A stretch of DNA of 64,000 nucleotides from Macrocystis pyrifera. Lineage: Eukaryota > Sar > Phaeophyceae > Laminariales > Laminariaceae. Positions 1 to 10,737 of this stretch are shown piece by piece. Within the stretch, counting starts at the first letter, position 1, and every line of letters begins with the position of its first letter. The position numbers and the translations under genes are program-made. The stretch lies in NCBI GenBank assembly GCA_031763025.1, contig JASSKH010000016.1, positions 5,394,001-5,458,000 of the forward strand, given 5' to 3'. The notes under the pieces were generated by a model that worked only from the letters and a program-made list of their open reading frames with translations, was not told the origin of the DNA and made no database searches.

Positions 1-268
1 CATCAGACCAACTAGGTATTACGTAGGTACCAGGTAATTTCTTTCAGGTGTTGGACATACAGTGGGGGGCCCTCTATAATGCGAGTTATATAGCGCGGGT
101 GCCCGGTATAGTGCGGCTGAAATCACTTGGCACAACTTAGACCCCTCCTTAGTGGGGGTGGCGCACTATTCAGGGCACCCCTCTATAGTGCGGATTTAGT
201 ACCTCTCAAGACCCTCTATAGTGCGGTTTTGACGTCACTTGTTTGCGACTTTTCCTTTAGACCTACAC
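1..268. repeat. Subterminal cluster of short AGTGCGG-type motifs
   Basis: Variants of TATAGTGCGG, GCACTATTC and ATAATGCG recur about every 30-60 bases. A similar cluster lies at 3815-3975, and in both places it stands immediately left of a copy of the same inverted-repeat element. I infer it is subterminal sequence of that element or a shared insertion environment. No gene is seen here. Confidence 0.45.
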
Positions 269-1085
269 TATGGAAACGCGAAGTCCGAAACTTTTTTTTC
301 AAAAATATTGCTTTTTCAGGTTTGGGAGGATACCGCAGGACGCCGCCGGCAAGCACTCGCCCCATAGAGCCTGTATTCACTTTCTATCTTCGATGCCGTC
401 ATCTATACTCGTTGGCCTTGCCCGACACCAAGCGGATTGGCCTTGGACTGAGTCTATATCGAGATCGAGCATCTATCGTCGCACGAGCTGATTTTTATCA
501 GCGTGTTGACAATTTGCAACGAGAGAAAACAAATTGCGCCGCCTGCAGCCGTTGGAAGAAGAAAAAGAAAAAATCAAAACATTTTTTCCCTTTTTTCCCA
601 CAGCGGGGGCACGAGGATATTTTCGGCTGTTTTTTCAAAAGGCTGTTTTTTGCCATTCGAGACGGATCGAGAAAATTTGTCTTCTGTTTTGTACACACCA
701 GCAGCTATTTGTTTTTTTATCGTACGCCTGGCCAGCGCCCGCCGCACGTCACTGGCCATTGTGTGAAGACGGTGACCAAGGGTGGGTCGGAGCCCCTATA
801 ACGAGCGCACTCCGTTCAGAATTCATGACGCAATCGTTGGTTTTGTCGATCGATGTCTGTCGAGGACTCGGAATCTCGCCGCTTCGAACCAAAGATCGGC
901 CTGAGTTTTTCTCAGGCCGATCTTGGCCCAACATCGGCCCCAGATTTGCTTTTTTCGGGCTTTTCTACAAGTTGGGAACTTTTTTTTTTTCTGAACGTGC
1001 CCATGGGAAGCGTGTTCTAATTTTTTTTGGCGGGGATCTTTGGAATTCAAACTTTTTATTGATACTTCGCTTTCCCATTGGCATA
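269..1085. mobile_element. Non-autonomous TIR element, copy 1 (~817 bp)
   Basis: The left end reads TATGGAAACGCGAAGTCC and the right end is its approximate reverse complement (CTTCGCTTTCCCATTGGCAT). Copy 2 at 13931-14749 is about 819 bp. Relative to copy 1 its left half matches the inverted right half, while a central block stays in the same orientation, as expected if the ends are extended inverted repeats. The frames are open only in short, shifting stretches and show no transposase motif, so the element looks non-autonomous. The class (MULE-like or foldback) is an inference; no clear target-site duplication was found. Confidence 0.6.
892..924. repeat. Perfect 14-bp hairpin with T5 loop
   Basis: AAGATCGGCCTGAG is followed by TTTTT and its exact reverse complement. 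In copy 2 of the element (near 14090-14125) the same hairpin is present but mismatched. It may be a structural or termination element of the transposon. Confidence 0.7.
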
Positions 1086-1089
1086 TATA

Positions 1090-2272
1090 TACTTACTTAG
1101 ATCTCGGTCTCTGAGCGTGCTCGGTTGGTACATCCCTGGCCTCTCAGAGCTCCCACTTGGGAATCGCCTCCGTTTATTACTTGCCGGACCGTTCCAGCGA
1201 GTCTTTGTTTTCTCCATTTCTCGTCGTACTTTCAGTCCTTCTTTCCTTTTTTCTTCTTTCGTTTCGTGTGCGTGCGTGTACTCCGAGCACGGTTGCGCGG
1301 GCGAACCCGGCACCGTCGCGGGTGTCAGCGGATGCTGGCGAGTAGAGGGGGAGTTGCAAGAAGCGCGGTCGCCGCTTTCGTGCTTAGGTGTCGCGTGTGC
1401 CTCGAGACACGAGGGATGCATCAATAGGCTCTGTCTGGCCTCCATTTGTGATTTTGGATAGAGTACGTACGAGTATTTAAGGGTCGTTCGGGATAGTAAG
1501 ATAATATTCAAGCGGTGCTTATTTTCGCGACCGGGCTGAGAGTCACAAGAGGGAGGTACCCCGAATGAGCACCAACATTGTCGAGCTTGCGTCGAGGTCC
1601 ACGGCGAGCACCGGGCTTCACGCGAGGCGGGCGACGGGGCTCACTGTGGAAGAGAGGGAGCGAAGCTTTACCCGCACTGAATCGGTGGCGAAATGGTCAC
1701 GAGAGGGGCGGGCGGCGTACGAGGCAGAGAGAGAAGCTCTGCAGTAAGATTTTTTCTTTTTTCATTTTTTCATTTTTTTTTTTTGACTGGTGTAAGGTGT
1801 TCCAGTCAGGTACTAAATTATTACACGAAAGGGGACGGGGATTCTTTTCTTTTAGAAATTTTCGGTTTCATTTTCGCTGTTTTTGCTGTGTTGCTGTGCC
1901 GTTCTGTGCTTATCTTTCGTATACCAGTACACAGACACAGAGCATATCGAAAGAAGAAAATAAGTACCCTACCTGGGGTATGTACGTATGTACGACGTGT
2001 GAGCGAGCGTAGCGGAAAACCGCCCGCGACGCGAAGCATATGTGGCGTCCGAGCTGTTTTCTCCTGAAGCATGGCGGCAAGACTCTTGGCATTATCAAGT
2101 CGCCAGTTTGCAGCTAACTACAGGGGCCATAAAAAAAACAATAATATTCAATCATGGACCTCTGTCCGCTTCGCATAATTTGATGTTTCCTTCCTGAGCG
2201 ATAATTTGATGTTTCCTTCCTGAGCGAGCGTAGCGGGCGGCGTAGGCCGCCCGCGGAGCGAAGCGCCTTGTA
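1090..2272 (+). mobile_element. 1.15-kb dispersed element, copy 1 of an inverted pair
   Basis: This segment matches 54435-55597 in reverse complement over essentially its whole length. Both copies start near TCTCTGAGCGTGCTCGG and end at GCGCCTTGTA. Both carry a TATA-like box (TATTTAAGG near 1471 here, TATATAAGG in copy 2) followed by a short reading frame conserved at protein level, and a GC-rich 3' hairpin in which GCGGGCGGC pairs with GCCGCCCGC across a 4-nt loop (about 2234-2255). No reverse transcriptase or transposase is seen. It could be a short retroelement (TRIM or LARD type) or a gene duplicate carried by transposition. Confidence 0.6.
1565..1747 (+). CDS. Small conserved reading frame inside the 1.15-kb element
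   Basis: This is a 60-codon frame from ATG to TAA. About 45 codons (from STGLHARRATGLT to EREAL) are conserved in the element's other copy on the minus strand near 54950-55075. Between copies the differences in this stretch are largely third-position or conservative (for example R codons CGC/CGG, S codons TCA/TCG, A codons GCA/GCT, K to R), which suggests past selection on a protein. The product is unknown: charged, Arg/Glu-rich, no signal peptide or membrane segment. The last codons overlap a GTAAGA donor-like sequence, so this may be a first exon rather than a whole gene. Family not recognised. Confidence 0.35.
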   Translation: MSTNIVELASRSTASTGLHARRATGLTVEERERSFTRTESVAKWSREGRAAYEAEREALQ

Positions 2273-3144
2273 GGTCTTACCGTGTTTTTTTTCTTCGTGC
2301 GTTCAAGCCGCCCAATCCCAAAAACGTAGGTGGCGTTGTGTGGTGTGGGGTTTTCTCGGAAAACCTGGGGTAGAGGGTGCGGCAGGTAGGACATTTTAGG
2401 GTCTGCATTTATATATATATATTTTGCAGTGGCCCCCCTCTCTTTTTTTCTCTGTAGGTGACTGGGTTGTGTTGAAAAAGGTGTTCCTTTCGTTTTGTGC
2501 ACGGACGTGTTTTTTTTTTGGCAAGTTCAGGTTTCGTTGTGTAGCCTTGTGATTGTTTATGTAATGTGCAAGCGGAACTATCAATCATTGAATGCAGAAA
2601 GGAAGAAGGAAATTGGGAAACAGCTGGCAGAGAAGCGTATGAGGGATAATACTCATTTACGGAAGGATATTCGGTTTATATAGGAACGGCATCTACGCTA
2701 TATTGTCGGAAGGCAAGCATCATAATAATGGAAGAAGGAACAACAACATGGGCTGTGCGCAGACTTCTCTTTTGATACACTCAGCGTACATTGCTTAAGA
2801 TGTCATGGATAAAAAATCTTGTCATCTCTGTACAGTATAGGATGTGGTTTTACCGCTGTGCAGTATTGTATTTGTTAAGATCAAGGTCGGGACGCTTTGT
2901 ATCCCTGGACAGGTTTGCCTATCTATTAAGTCGGTACTCGTTGGTACTCACGTGTGTTGTTTGCTTAGAGATAGAAGAAGAGCAGCTATATTCCTTTCGT
3001 GCACGCAGAGACTTGAGACCAAGCTCGTGCCCCTCTGGAAAACCCCACCTAAGATATGCCTTCCAAGCATTACAAGTAGGATCCCAGTGCTTGAACCCGC
3101 GGGTAATTACCGGGGGCTTTCAACCTCATTCAAGGCAGTATCTT
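2273..3144. other. No supported gene
   Basis: Short T-rich tracts and an AT repeat near 2412 are seen, but no reading frame with recognisable features. Confidence 0.5.
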
Positions 3145-3730
3145 AACACTTGCCCACTCTGATGAGCCGTATATGCAGAAATATGGGAAAATCATGGAAA
3201 CCCCGATCCCACGAACTAGAACATGAGTCGAAGATGCGGCTCCTCAAAACCCACTCCCACACGTCTGAATGGCAAGGCAACGAAGCCGGCAAAGTACGTA
3301 AAAAAAATGAAAGGAAGACCTAGCCTTAGGGGGTAGGAAGAATCGTTAATGGAAGCAATCGCCATGCCACCCGCACGGGGGGGGGAGGAGGCGAGAAAGA
3401 TGCATGAAAAAGCGAGAAGTGAATAACGAAAACGAGAAGACAAATAACACGGGAGACGGCAAGAACCACCTAAACCCAGCCGACAACTCTGGAAACGCGT
3501 CCTGGGTCACAAATGATTGGCCCGATTACCTAGACCAGCCCCGACACTGAGCGGGAGGGGGTAGGCAGGACAAAATTCGCATAAACCATCCCCAACCCAG
3601 CCCCAAAAAAGAAAACAAGCCAGAAACACACCGACGCACAACGTATTTGCAACATGCTGTTCTCTTCTCACCCGCCAACGGACGCAGGCTTCTACCCGTA
3701 GAGACACTACATCTTATTCCATCCCCCTAA
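3145..3730 (+). pseudogene. Decayed charged ORF, probably of a mobile element
   Basis: Protein-like stretches follow one another in shifting frames. A frame from ATG 3223 runs through Lys-rich sequence (KYVKKMKGRPSL), meets one in-frame TAG near 3337, and continues through ARKMHEKARSE. A frame change follows, then an Asn/Asp-rich stretch (GNASWVTNDWPDYLDQPRH) ends at 3548-3550. Another frame (PSPKKENKPETHRRTTYLQH) ends at TAA 3728-3730. Upstream, DEPYMQKYGKIMETP also looks coding. I infer a broken protein of roughly 150-180 residues, perhaps ORF1 of a retroelement; no domain is recognised. Confidence 0.4.
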
Positions 3731-3814
3731 CCCGAAGTTGCATGCACTACGTTGCCACCTGCATACCGACAGTAACCCGCGCTGTTGGCTTCGTCCTATG
3801 CTGAAACCCAGTGA

Positions 3815-3975
3815 TATGGCGAATAGTGCGCCTACTCGCACTATTGAGGGTTATGAAAACCCTGAATAGTGCCCCTACCCGCACTATTCAGGCCCGAAAT
3901 CATAAAATGCGGGTGCCCGCTACAGTGTGGGTTTTATCGCTTGTCAACATACCCGCACTATGGCGGGGCCCCCAC
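3815..3975. repeat. AGTGCGG-type motif cluster, second copy
   Basis: Repeated GAATAGTGC, CCGCACTATTCAGG and GCGGGTGCCCGC motifs resemble those at 1-268 and again precede a copy of the TIR element. Confidence 0.45.
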
Positions 3976-4057
3976 TGCATGCCAATGGAAACGCAAAGTT
4001 CCGTAAAAAGTTCACGCCCTGGAATGACGTATGTACCAGGTATTTAATAGTACTAGG

Positions 4058-4219
4058 TATGCGGTTCGATTTTTGAGCTTCAGGTTTCGACTCGATCGCA
4101 TTTTCAGATGTGAACAAATCGAAACAGTCACGGGACAGTATGCGGTTCGATTTTTGAGCTTCAGGTTTCGACCCGATCGCATTTTCAGATGTGAACAAAT
4201 CGAAACGGTCACGGGACAG
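4058..4219. repeat. 81-bp unit repeated twice in tandem
   Basis: Each unit starts TATGCGGTTCGATTTTTGAG and ends GTCACGGGACAG. The two units differ at only two or three positions, so the duplication is recent compared with the surrounding element. Confidence 0.85.
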
Positions 4220-4317
4220 CTTTCGCGGCCATTAATTGCGCACCGCAGAATGTATGTAAAACTCCTGTTGTGGCAGGATTTTAGAGACTAGAGCCAGCTT
4301 TTATGAGGATCCTAGGT

Positions 4318-4775
4318 AGACGTCGATCGACAAAACCAACGATTCCGTCCTGAAATCTGAACGGAACGCGCTGGTTATAAGATCTCCGACCCACGTTAGT
4401 GTCACAGTGCTCACACCCCGGTTGGTGATATGTGGCGTGGGCCGACCAAGCGTCTGATTAAAAAAAAAATGGCGCTGGTTTGTAGAAGACAGACGACAAA
4501 AAAATTCGACCCCTCTCCGATGGCAAGAAATAGACCAGTTTTCAGGTCAGACATCGATCGACGAACCCAACGACTGCGTCACGAACTCTGAAGGAGCGCG
4601 CTGGTTAGGGACTCCGACCCACACTAGTGTCACAGCAGTGCTCACACCTCGGTCGGTGATATGTGGCGTGGGTGGGCCAGGCGTCTGCTAAAAACATATT
4701 TGGCAGCTGGTGTGTAGAAAACAGACGACCTAAACTGTCGATTACTCTCCGTTGGCACAACACAGAGCTTTTTGA
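4318..4775. repeat. ~230-bp tandem duplication within the TIR element
   Basis: The block starting AGACGTCGATCGAC near 4318 is repeated from about 4549 (AGACATCGATCGAC). Both contain GTGATATGTGGCGTGG and GGTTTGTAGAAGACAG-like stretches with moderate divergence. Confidence 0.65.
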
Positions 4776-5209
4776 ATGTTTGGACGAAGAGCGTAGGACG
4801 CCGCGGCCACCCTCTCGCCCCCTAGACCACGGATTCCCGTAATACCTTCGAGGCTATCATTTGCACTCATTGATTTTGCCCGGTACGAAGCTCGTTGACC
4901 GTGGGTTAATTATGTGTCGAGATCGAAAGTCAATCGTCGCGTGACTGCTGGTGTGCGAGCTGCGAGCCGTGTCCGTATTGTTTTTTGTTTGTGTGCGGCG
5001 TGATTTCGCGTGGTTCGCGTGGTTCGCGGTAATTCAGCGATTTGATTGGAAGATGGCTTGCGCCGTTCGCTTTATTTCACAGTGATTTGATAGGAAGATA
5101 GCTGGCGTCAACTGCCCCGTGTGATTTTAGACTTGCCCTTCCAATGCGAAAAAATCGGATTCATTGTGCGTGCAGAAATTCTCGAGCAAACGCCGAGTCC
5201 AACTGCTGT

Positions 5210-5500
5210 TGTTGTGGCCTCCTGCCACGAAGAGACGCGCTGGGTGCGCTGCACTGCGCGTAGGACCCAAGCGTCCGAGCAAGCGCTGACGGCCTTTGGT
5301 CTGGCGGCAAAGAGACGTGCCGAGTGCGCTAGAGTCAACTTGTCTTGGTATTTTGTATTTCACAATGTGACTTGCGAGTACGTAACCACAGAGAGGTGTG
5401 CGCCGAGTGCGCTTCTCTTGGTCTCTAGGCCCGAGCCCGCGCCAGCGGACTGCAGTCTGGCCACGGAGAGACGCGTCGCCCTCCGACCGCCCGCAGACCG
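5210..5500. repeat. Degenerate repeats of GAGACGCGCCGAGTGCGCT
   Basis: GAGACGCGCTGGGTGCGCT, GAGACGTGCCGAGTGCGCT, GAGGTGTGCGCCGAGTGCGC and GAGACGCGTCGCC recur at roughly 70-90 base spacing. The long open frame across it looks incidental to GC-rich repeats. 4961-5209 holds nothing I recognise. Confidence 0.4.
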
Positions 5501-5640
5501 CGCGTCGGGCGAAGGAACGTCGCTATACAGCTGTGTCACCATCCAACTCATCGATCGTTCTGCTGCTGCTGCCTGCTGTCGTGGATAGAATCTTGAATTT
5601 GGAGACCATGCCATTTTTCGATTTAAGAATCTGATGACCC

Positions 5641-5830
5641 AAGTCTGGTTCGGTTCGGTCTGGTTCGGTTAGGTTCCTCGTTATACAATTCGGTTCAAAT
5701 TGGTTCCGTCAGGTCCGATCCGATTCTGTCCGTTTCGGTCGGTTTCGGGTAGGTTCGGTTAGGTTCCTCGGTGTACGGTTCGGTTCAAATTGGTTCGGTT
5801 CGGTCCGGCTCCTCCGCGGAACCGAGCCGA
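5641..5830. repeat. GGTTCGGT minisatellite
   Basis: Tandem degenerate copies of GGTTCGGTTC / GGTTAGGTTCCTCG are arranged as a higher-order unit of about 110 bp repeated nearly twice. Confidence 0.75.
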
Positions 5831-6057
5831 ACCGTAGGATTTGAAGTGACGGAAGAAAGGACCGAGCCGTGGTGAGATTCGAAACCGTGTGAAGCCCTGC
5901 TTATTAGTTGGTTACTGCTTAGCTCACTGAAACACTGGGATATGCGAGACATGCTTATCATCTCAGCCTGCAAACGGTACGTTCTATACTTGAAGGATAT
6001 AGACACCAGTATATATGTAGCCGGTGAGGATGCACCGAACGACGCGGACAAGAAAGC

Positions 6058-6204
6058 ATGCCGGCCATAATATGCTCTGTCAGCCTGCTGTTGCTCGGAG
6101 CGCATGGCTTATGCAGCTGTAATGATGCAACGGACCCAGGAGCCTCACGTACTTGTGTTGTATGCGCTCGTACGACCGGTTCGATACTTACGAGGTTGTT
6201 ACAC
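6058..6204 (+). CDS. Possible signal-peptide first exon of the redoxin gene
   Basis: ATG at 6058 opens a 49-codon stretch beginning MPAIICSVSLLLLGAHGL, a basic-free start plus a hydrophobic core as in a secretory signal, followed by CSCND and CVVC cysteine pairs. A consensus GTAAGA donor follows the phase-0 codon CAC at 6202-6204. The firm redoxin exon also begins in phase 0 at 7095 after a polypyrimidine-CAG acceptor, so the two are compatible. Nothing else links them, and the signal could be chance. If real, the redoxin would act in the secretory pathway. Confidence 0.25.
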
Positions 6205-7094
6205 GTAAGATTTCAGATTCCAGAATTCGCAACCTCGGCCATTCGTTCCCTTTTTACACTCGGAGCGTTGTTTGTACCTTGTGTAATTATTCATACAAAA
6301 ATCTTTTTCAAAACACTAATCACAATTTTCAATTTTCGAATTGCCCCATGGCGCAGAGTATCTGCTACATTTTTTTTCATCTTTAGGGACCTATCTTCAT
6401 ACCTGCGTGTAGTACCTGTACGAGTACAATTTTAGGGTACGTAAAGTGAAACCATCGTTTTTAATGACGCTGAAATTAAACATCAACTTCACTTTGCGCT
6501 TTCCACGTACTCCTTCCTGGTTCATCAGCAGGAGAACCAATTTGTAATCATGACATTATACAGCCTCTTCGCAGATTTACCATATCATCGTCTTGATGCT
6601 CGCAGCCACAACAGCACCTACGCCCAAACGGGTCCCAGCACATTATTTTTTGCCAGGTACCAGGTGCGGCGCCATCACCGTTTAGACTGAAAATCTGAAC
6701 GCGTAAAAATACCCCGAGGCTGTTTTGATTTTTTGCCGTAGACAAACGTGCTTGCTGCAAGTAGTATCTGTCGGTGTATCGACCAAAGTTAAACCCACAC
6801 ACCGGAACCATCCCCGTTGTCCTTTTTCAATGTTGGTCTTGGGTCCTGCCGTGCCAGATACTGCTTGTCGTACTGGTATGTGTTGGTCCAATCATCATGT
6901 GGAAATTGATACCCTGTGTTGCATATGACCTGCCCATTTTTCCATGCGTGCTGTATGCCATTGCTGCTGCTGCTGCTGCTGCTGCTGGTGATGCTGGTGA
7001 TGCTGGTGGTACGGCTGCTCCTGCTACTGCTTCCCTTGCTCTGACGTGCCCTGCCCGGTTGTTGCCTTTTTTTCCCGGTACTCCCATGCCCCAG

Positions 7095-7219
7095 ATGGTC
7101 GGAGTGTACGTCTCGGCCGGTTGGTGTCCTCCCTGCCGGGTGTTCTCGCCGTTGCTCTCCAAGTGGGCCAAGGAGCGCAAGGATGAAGTTGCTGTGGTTC
7201 TCGTTTCATTGGACAAAAG
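7095..7219 (+). CDS. Redoxin exon with WCPPC motif
   Basis: The acceptor is CCCCAG at 7089-7094 after a T/C-rich tract. The donor is AG|GTACGA with the intron starting at 7220. Phase in is 0 and phase out is 2. A start at ATG 7086 or 7095 without an upstream exon is the alternative. Confidence 0.7.
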
Positions 7220-8812
7220 GTACGACCGTTTTTTTTTCTCGTTTTGATTGCCAATTTTACATTCCAGCTCAACTCTAAGGAGCTTTTTACACTCGACGAC
7301 CTTCTGGACAAGTCGTTGTCACAGCTGTCACCCCCCCCCCCCCCCCCCCCCGCCCCAGTAGGATACAGCTCACCCTTTATGCGATTCGCCCAACACCTCA
7401 CGGCGCTTCGCGCTTGGTGCAAGCAATGTCTGCCTGGTCGGTCAATACCCCACGTGCTCCGTCCGGCATTGTAGGGATGCGGGGGCCTACGGTACAACTA
7501 CGGCCATGCACGACATGAGTACCCCCCCCCTCCCCACCCCCGGACGCCTCCATTTTTTTTTTTCGCATAGGGTGCAACATTTCCACTGCTTGTCGATCTC
7601 CACCGATTCATACCTACTCACGCTATCGCAATACATGGATATATTTGCGGTAGTACTTGATACTGAGTTAGGAGAGGGAGCTGCGGTTCTTGTTTAGATT
7701 GGATGAGAGTGAGGTATTTTGATTTTTACGCAGAGGGGGCGGTCGTTCTCGTTTTATTGGACAAATGTATGTTCACACCAAGTATAATACACAGAGGGAG
7801 GATTTTTTTTTTTGCACTCGGGCGGGGCATTGAACTCGGCCCACGGCGCCTCAACCTAAGCCTGACGTGCTTCGACTCCTAACATGTGGAGATTGGAACA
7901 GATACTGCGGTCGGAGTAATCACGACCCGGAAATATCGGCGCATTTTCCCAGAATCTGCGACGTGCGATGCGATTTGTGCCACTGCCCATTACAACCAGC
8001 CCTCGCCCTCAACGTGAAGCACAGAGATGAAAGCTGTACTGTACGCACTTTTCGGTGGTCGTTACCATTGCTTACTGGTCGTTTGCTCTTGGAAGGGCTG
8101 GTCGTTAGATTTTGGCGGGCTGATCGTTAGGTTTCGAGGGGGGACGGCACGAATTATATGATATCTGGTACTGGTGTGGACTCGTTCCAAGCCACACCCT
8201 TACTCTGGCCACACAACTCTCAATATCCGCCCCCCTCCCTCCCTACATTCACTGAATTTTGTCAAACCAGCCGTCAAAATACGACTCATGTCATGAAATA
8301 GCATGGCGTTGGTGGTGGTGGGTAGCTCGAGCTGCCCGCTCATAAAAGGAGCAGGAAAGAACTCTCTTGTGGTCTGTGTCGATTGGTATAGCACAACATT
8401 GCTTAATGGCATTCCTGCCCCCCCCCGTTCCGTCTCGAAAGGGATGCGGGGTCAATGGTGACATAACTATGGCAGGAAATAAAAGAGCCCCCCCCCCCCC
8501 CCCCCTCGCCTTCCCTCCCTTCCCTCATCTTGCCCCCTTTTACCCAATTACAGCGAAAAAGAAATGCGCGATTTCGCTGCCGGGAAGGGCTTCGTGCGCC
8601 TCCCTTTCGAGCCAACGTCTGGCAGAGACAACGCGGCGACAGCGTTCGGCGTCCAGGCTTTACCCACTCTGGTCATCGTTAACGGAGACACCGGAGCGGT
8701 AGTGACGACGTGGGGCAGATCGGCGATTTCAAAGAACCCGAAAGGTTGCCTAGCAGAGTGGAAGGCGGGTCGTTCCGGGGTCACGTGGCTCCAACTGCTG
8801 AAGCCCTGGTAG
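7095..8812 (+). CDS. Nucleoredoxin/tryparedoxin-like thioredoxin-fold protein
   Basis: A two-exon reading (7095-7219 and 8554-8812) joins as AG+C (Ser) and gives 127 residues. The WCPPC redox centre is at residues 10-14 in the context VYVSAGWCPPCR, typical of the nucleoredoxin/tryparedoxin (Thioredoxin_8) family. VVLVSLDKSEKEM follows, and the cis-proline loop ALPTLVIV has its Pro at residue 79. The family reduces or isomerises disulfides in partner proteins. The end KPW-TAG is at 8810-8812. Position 7095 follows CCCCAG after a pyrimidine tract, so it is probably an acceptor rather than the true start, and one or more upstream exons are expected; the domain lacks its first beta strand. The 1,334-nt intron carries two poly(C)-flanked repeats. 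Partner and location are unknown. Confidence 0.7.
7371..7530 (+). repeat. Type A poly(C) retroelement end, inside redoxin intron
   Basis: It runs from CACCCTTTATGCGATTCGCC through GTAGGGATGCG and CTACGGCCATGCA to GAGTAC and a C run. A second C tract (from about 7331) lies just upstream, so the copy is flanked by C on both sides. Confidence 0.75.
8424..8505 (+). repeat. Type B poly(C) retroelement end, degenerate
   Basis: The core CCGTCTCGAAAGGGATGCG and a diverged tail end in a run of about 14 C. It begins directly after a run of 10 C, in the redoxin intron. Confidence 0.7.
8554..8812 (+). CDS. Redoxin exon with cis-Pro loop and C-terminus
   Basis: The acceptor is TTACAG at 8548-8553. The first nucleotide completes Ser41. 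The exon encodes FGVQALPTLVIVNGDTGA and ends LQLLKPW-TAG. Confidence 0.75.
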
Positions 8813-8844
8813 AATACTCGGAACTACCGTACCAGATACGTATT

Positions 8845-9010
8845 ACACGCGAGATAAACATAACCCCTGGGACGAATTTCGGATCCAAGTTTTCCCGAAA
8901 ACATGCGGTAAGGGCCTATATAGGGCACACACGACGAAAATGGTAGCTTTGGAAAGATTTCGTCGTGATCTTGCCATACGTAGACGCGTCGCCCAGTGTT
9001 CACAATCTCT
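8845..9010. repeat. Dispersed ~150-bp repeat (family R3), copy 1
   Basis: Shared blocks CTGGGACGAATTTC, GGCACACACGACGAAAATGG and ACGTAGACGCGTCGC recur in order at 62165-62350, and around 18085-18390 where a MITE splits the copy. Confidence 0.6.
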
Positions 9011-10199
9011 CCGTTGTGGAGAATGACCAGCTTGTTAACATTCGTCCGAGGGGCTGTGTCATGTTGTCACACTTGTGATATCCCCTGGTACGGCATATTG
9101 TTGTCGGGCAGAGTGGACCAGGGTATAAGAGAGGGTAGCCCTAGCTTCGCATCGGTATTTGCTTCCTTTCTGGTGGTCAATTGCAACTGTCGTCACCTGT
9201 GTACGTAAGCGCTGGTGGACGACAGCAAAGACAAAGACTGGTGGAAGGCAGTAAATTTGTCTTTTTTTCGTTTTTTGTTTTCGGAGATACTGCTGTATAA
9301 TTTTTTTAGGAGATTTTCGGTTGGACGGTGCGGATTTCCGACTTCTGATTGTCTATAGGACCTCCGGCTTCACCCACCTAAAAAGCGACGCATACCCTAT
9401 CAAGACATGCCCTATTTGCTTGGTGGCTGTGGATTAGTTGGCAACGTGTTGGCGTCATGGGAGAAGCACGTACTGTATAGTGCGGCGGTGTGTCAGCGCC
9501 TGGGACTGCTGTGTTGCGGACATGGACGAACTTCCAATAGCGAAAAATCTTGAGCTTTAGCTTCGGTCATTGCTGCCCGTTTTCAGCAGACAGCAGCCGG
9601 TACATACGTGGCGGTGTATTTTTGTAGGCTTGCTTGACGGCTCCGCGACAGAGCACTGCTGTTCAAACGGTTACGTTTATTGGCGCGGGATTACTTCGAG
9701 TACCGTAGCAGGACCAGCTTCAGAGGGGGGTATTTAGTGCCCGCAGTTTTCCTATTGGTCACTTGTTTTGGGAGGAATGTTTTCGTTGGTGGAAAGTCCC
9801 TGGTCGACCGGTGACGTCATCCAGGGTAATGACGTCACTTTTCCGAAGGTACTCTTTGGGTCCGAACGTATGCGCGATTCATCTTGCGCCCATTTGTTTT
9901 TGGTGTTTCCGTGATGGATTGCTTCTGCTCGAGTTGCTTCTTTTGAACCCCACCCCACCCCCCCCCCCCTCCTGCCCCTAGCGGTGGGTGATTTCTGCCC
10001 TCGCGCTCGGGTCAGCGTGTACCTGCACCTGCGCGCGGCGGTCGTTTTTTTTTTGTCGTCACGTATTATTTTTGTGTCCCGTAATTTATTTGCCGGTCGA
10101 GAAGAGGCTCCAGCTTCTAGGCACCAGGTATGAATACGACGTGCTCGTTTTTTTTTTTTTTTCGGTGATTTTTCGTATCTGGGACAACATGAAGGCAAC
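9011..10199. other. No supported gene
   Basis: There are short T, A and C homopolymers (about 9957-9970 and 10140-10162) but no recognisable coding signal. A 148-codon minus-strand frame across 9752-10198 is Lys/Arg-rich through homopolymers and matches nothing I know. Confidence 0.4.
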
Positions 10200-10307
10200 T
10201 ATTACGGGGGTCCATAGTTAACGGGACTAAATTTTATTAGTAAAAATAGGTAAATATATAGGTTTTTATGTACACCATAGGTCCTGTTAACTATGGACCC
10301 CCGTAAT
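10200..10307. mobile_element. MITE-1 copy (TA-flanked, TIR ACGGGGGTCCATAG)
   Basis: Near-perfect palindromic ends: TACGGGGGTCCATAGTTAAC and its reverse complement. The AT-rich middle contains AAATATATAGG. It ends in TA and carries no ORF. Ten copies are found in the window. Confidence 0.85.
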
Positions 10308-10524
10308 AACTGTTTTAGCATTGCTCGTGGTGTCTTTCCTATGGCAGGGCTTCTGTGTTCTTGAACAAGGGAGTAAGCGCTGGGCTCTGCCGTGTGCTGT
10401 ATGGCATTTATACGGTACAGCGCACCTGCGTGTGACACTTGTCAGGGTAGCGATACACACATCAGAGATTCTTGTTTCGCACATGATTGTGACTTCTGCC
10501 AGCCTGTCAGGTTTCACGACATAC

Positions 10525-10632
10525 TATTACGGGGGTCCATAGTTAACGGGACCAAATTTTGTTAGTAAAAATAGGTAAATATATAGGTTTTTATGTATAC
10601 CATAGGTCCTGTTAACTATGTACCCCCGTAAT
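10525..10632. mobile_element. MITE-1 copy
   Basis: Same structure and orientation as the copy 325 bases upstream, with only a few differences. One terminal base is changed (TATGTACCCCC in place of TATGGACCCCC). Confidence 0.85.
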
Positions 10633-10737
10633 ACTTTACATCACTCGTGTGCACTACATCCAGCTCTAGCATTGCTGTCGGGTATACTTCCAAGTATGAC
10701 AACATCGTGATTATAGTGTCGTGGGGAAGGCAGGGTA

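Larger units (their letters stand above)
3976..4960. mobile_element. TIR element, copy 3, internally rearranged
   Basis: The left end GCCAATGGAAACGCAAAGT matches the terminal repeat of the copies at 269 and 13931, and internal sequence around ATCGATCGACAAAACCAACG is shared. It contains two direct duplications: an 81-bp unit and a ~230-bp unit, listed separately. The right end is not clear. Confidence 0.5.
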
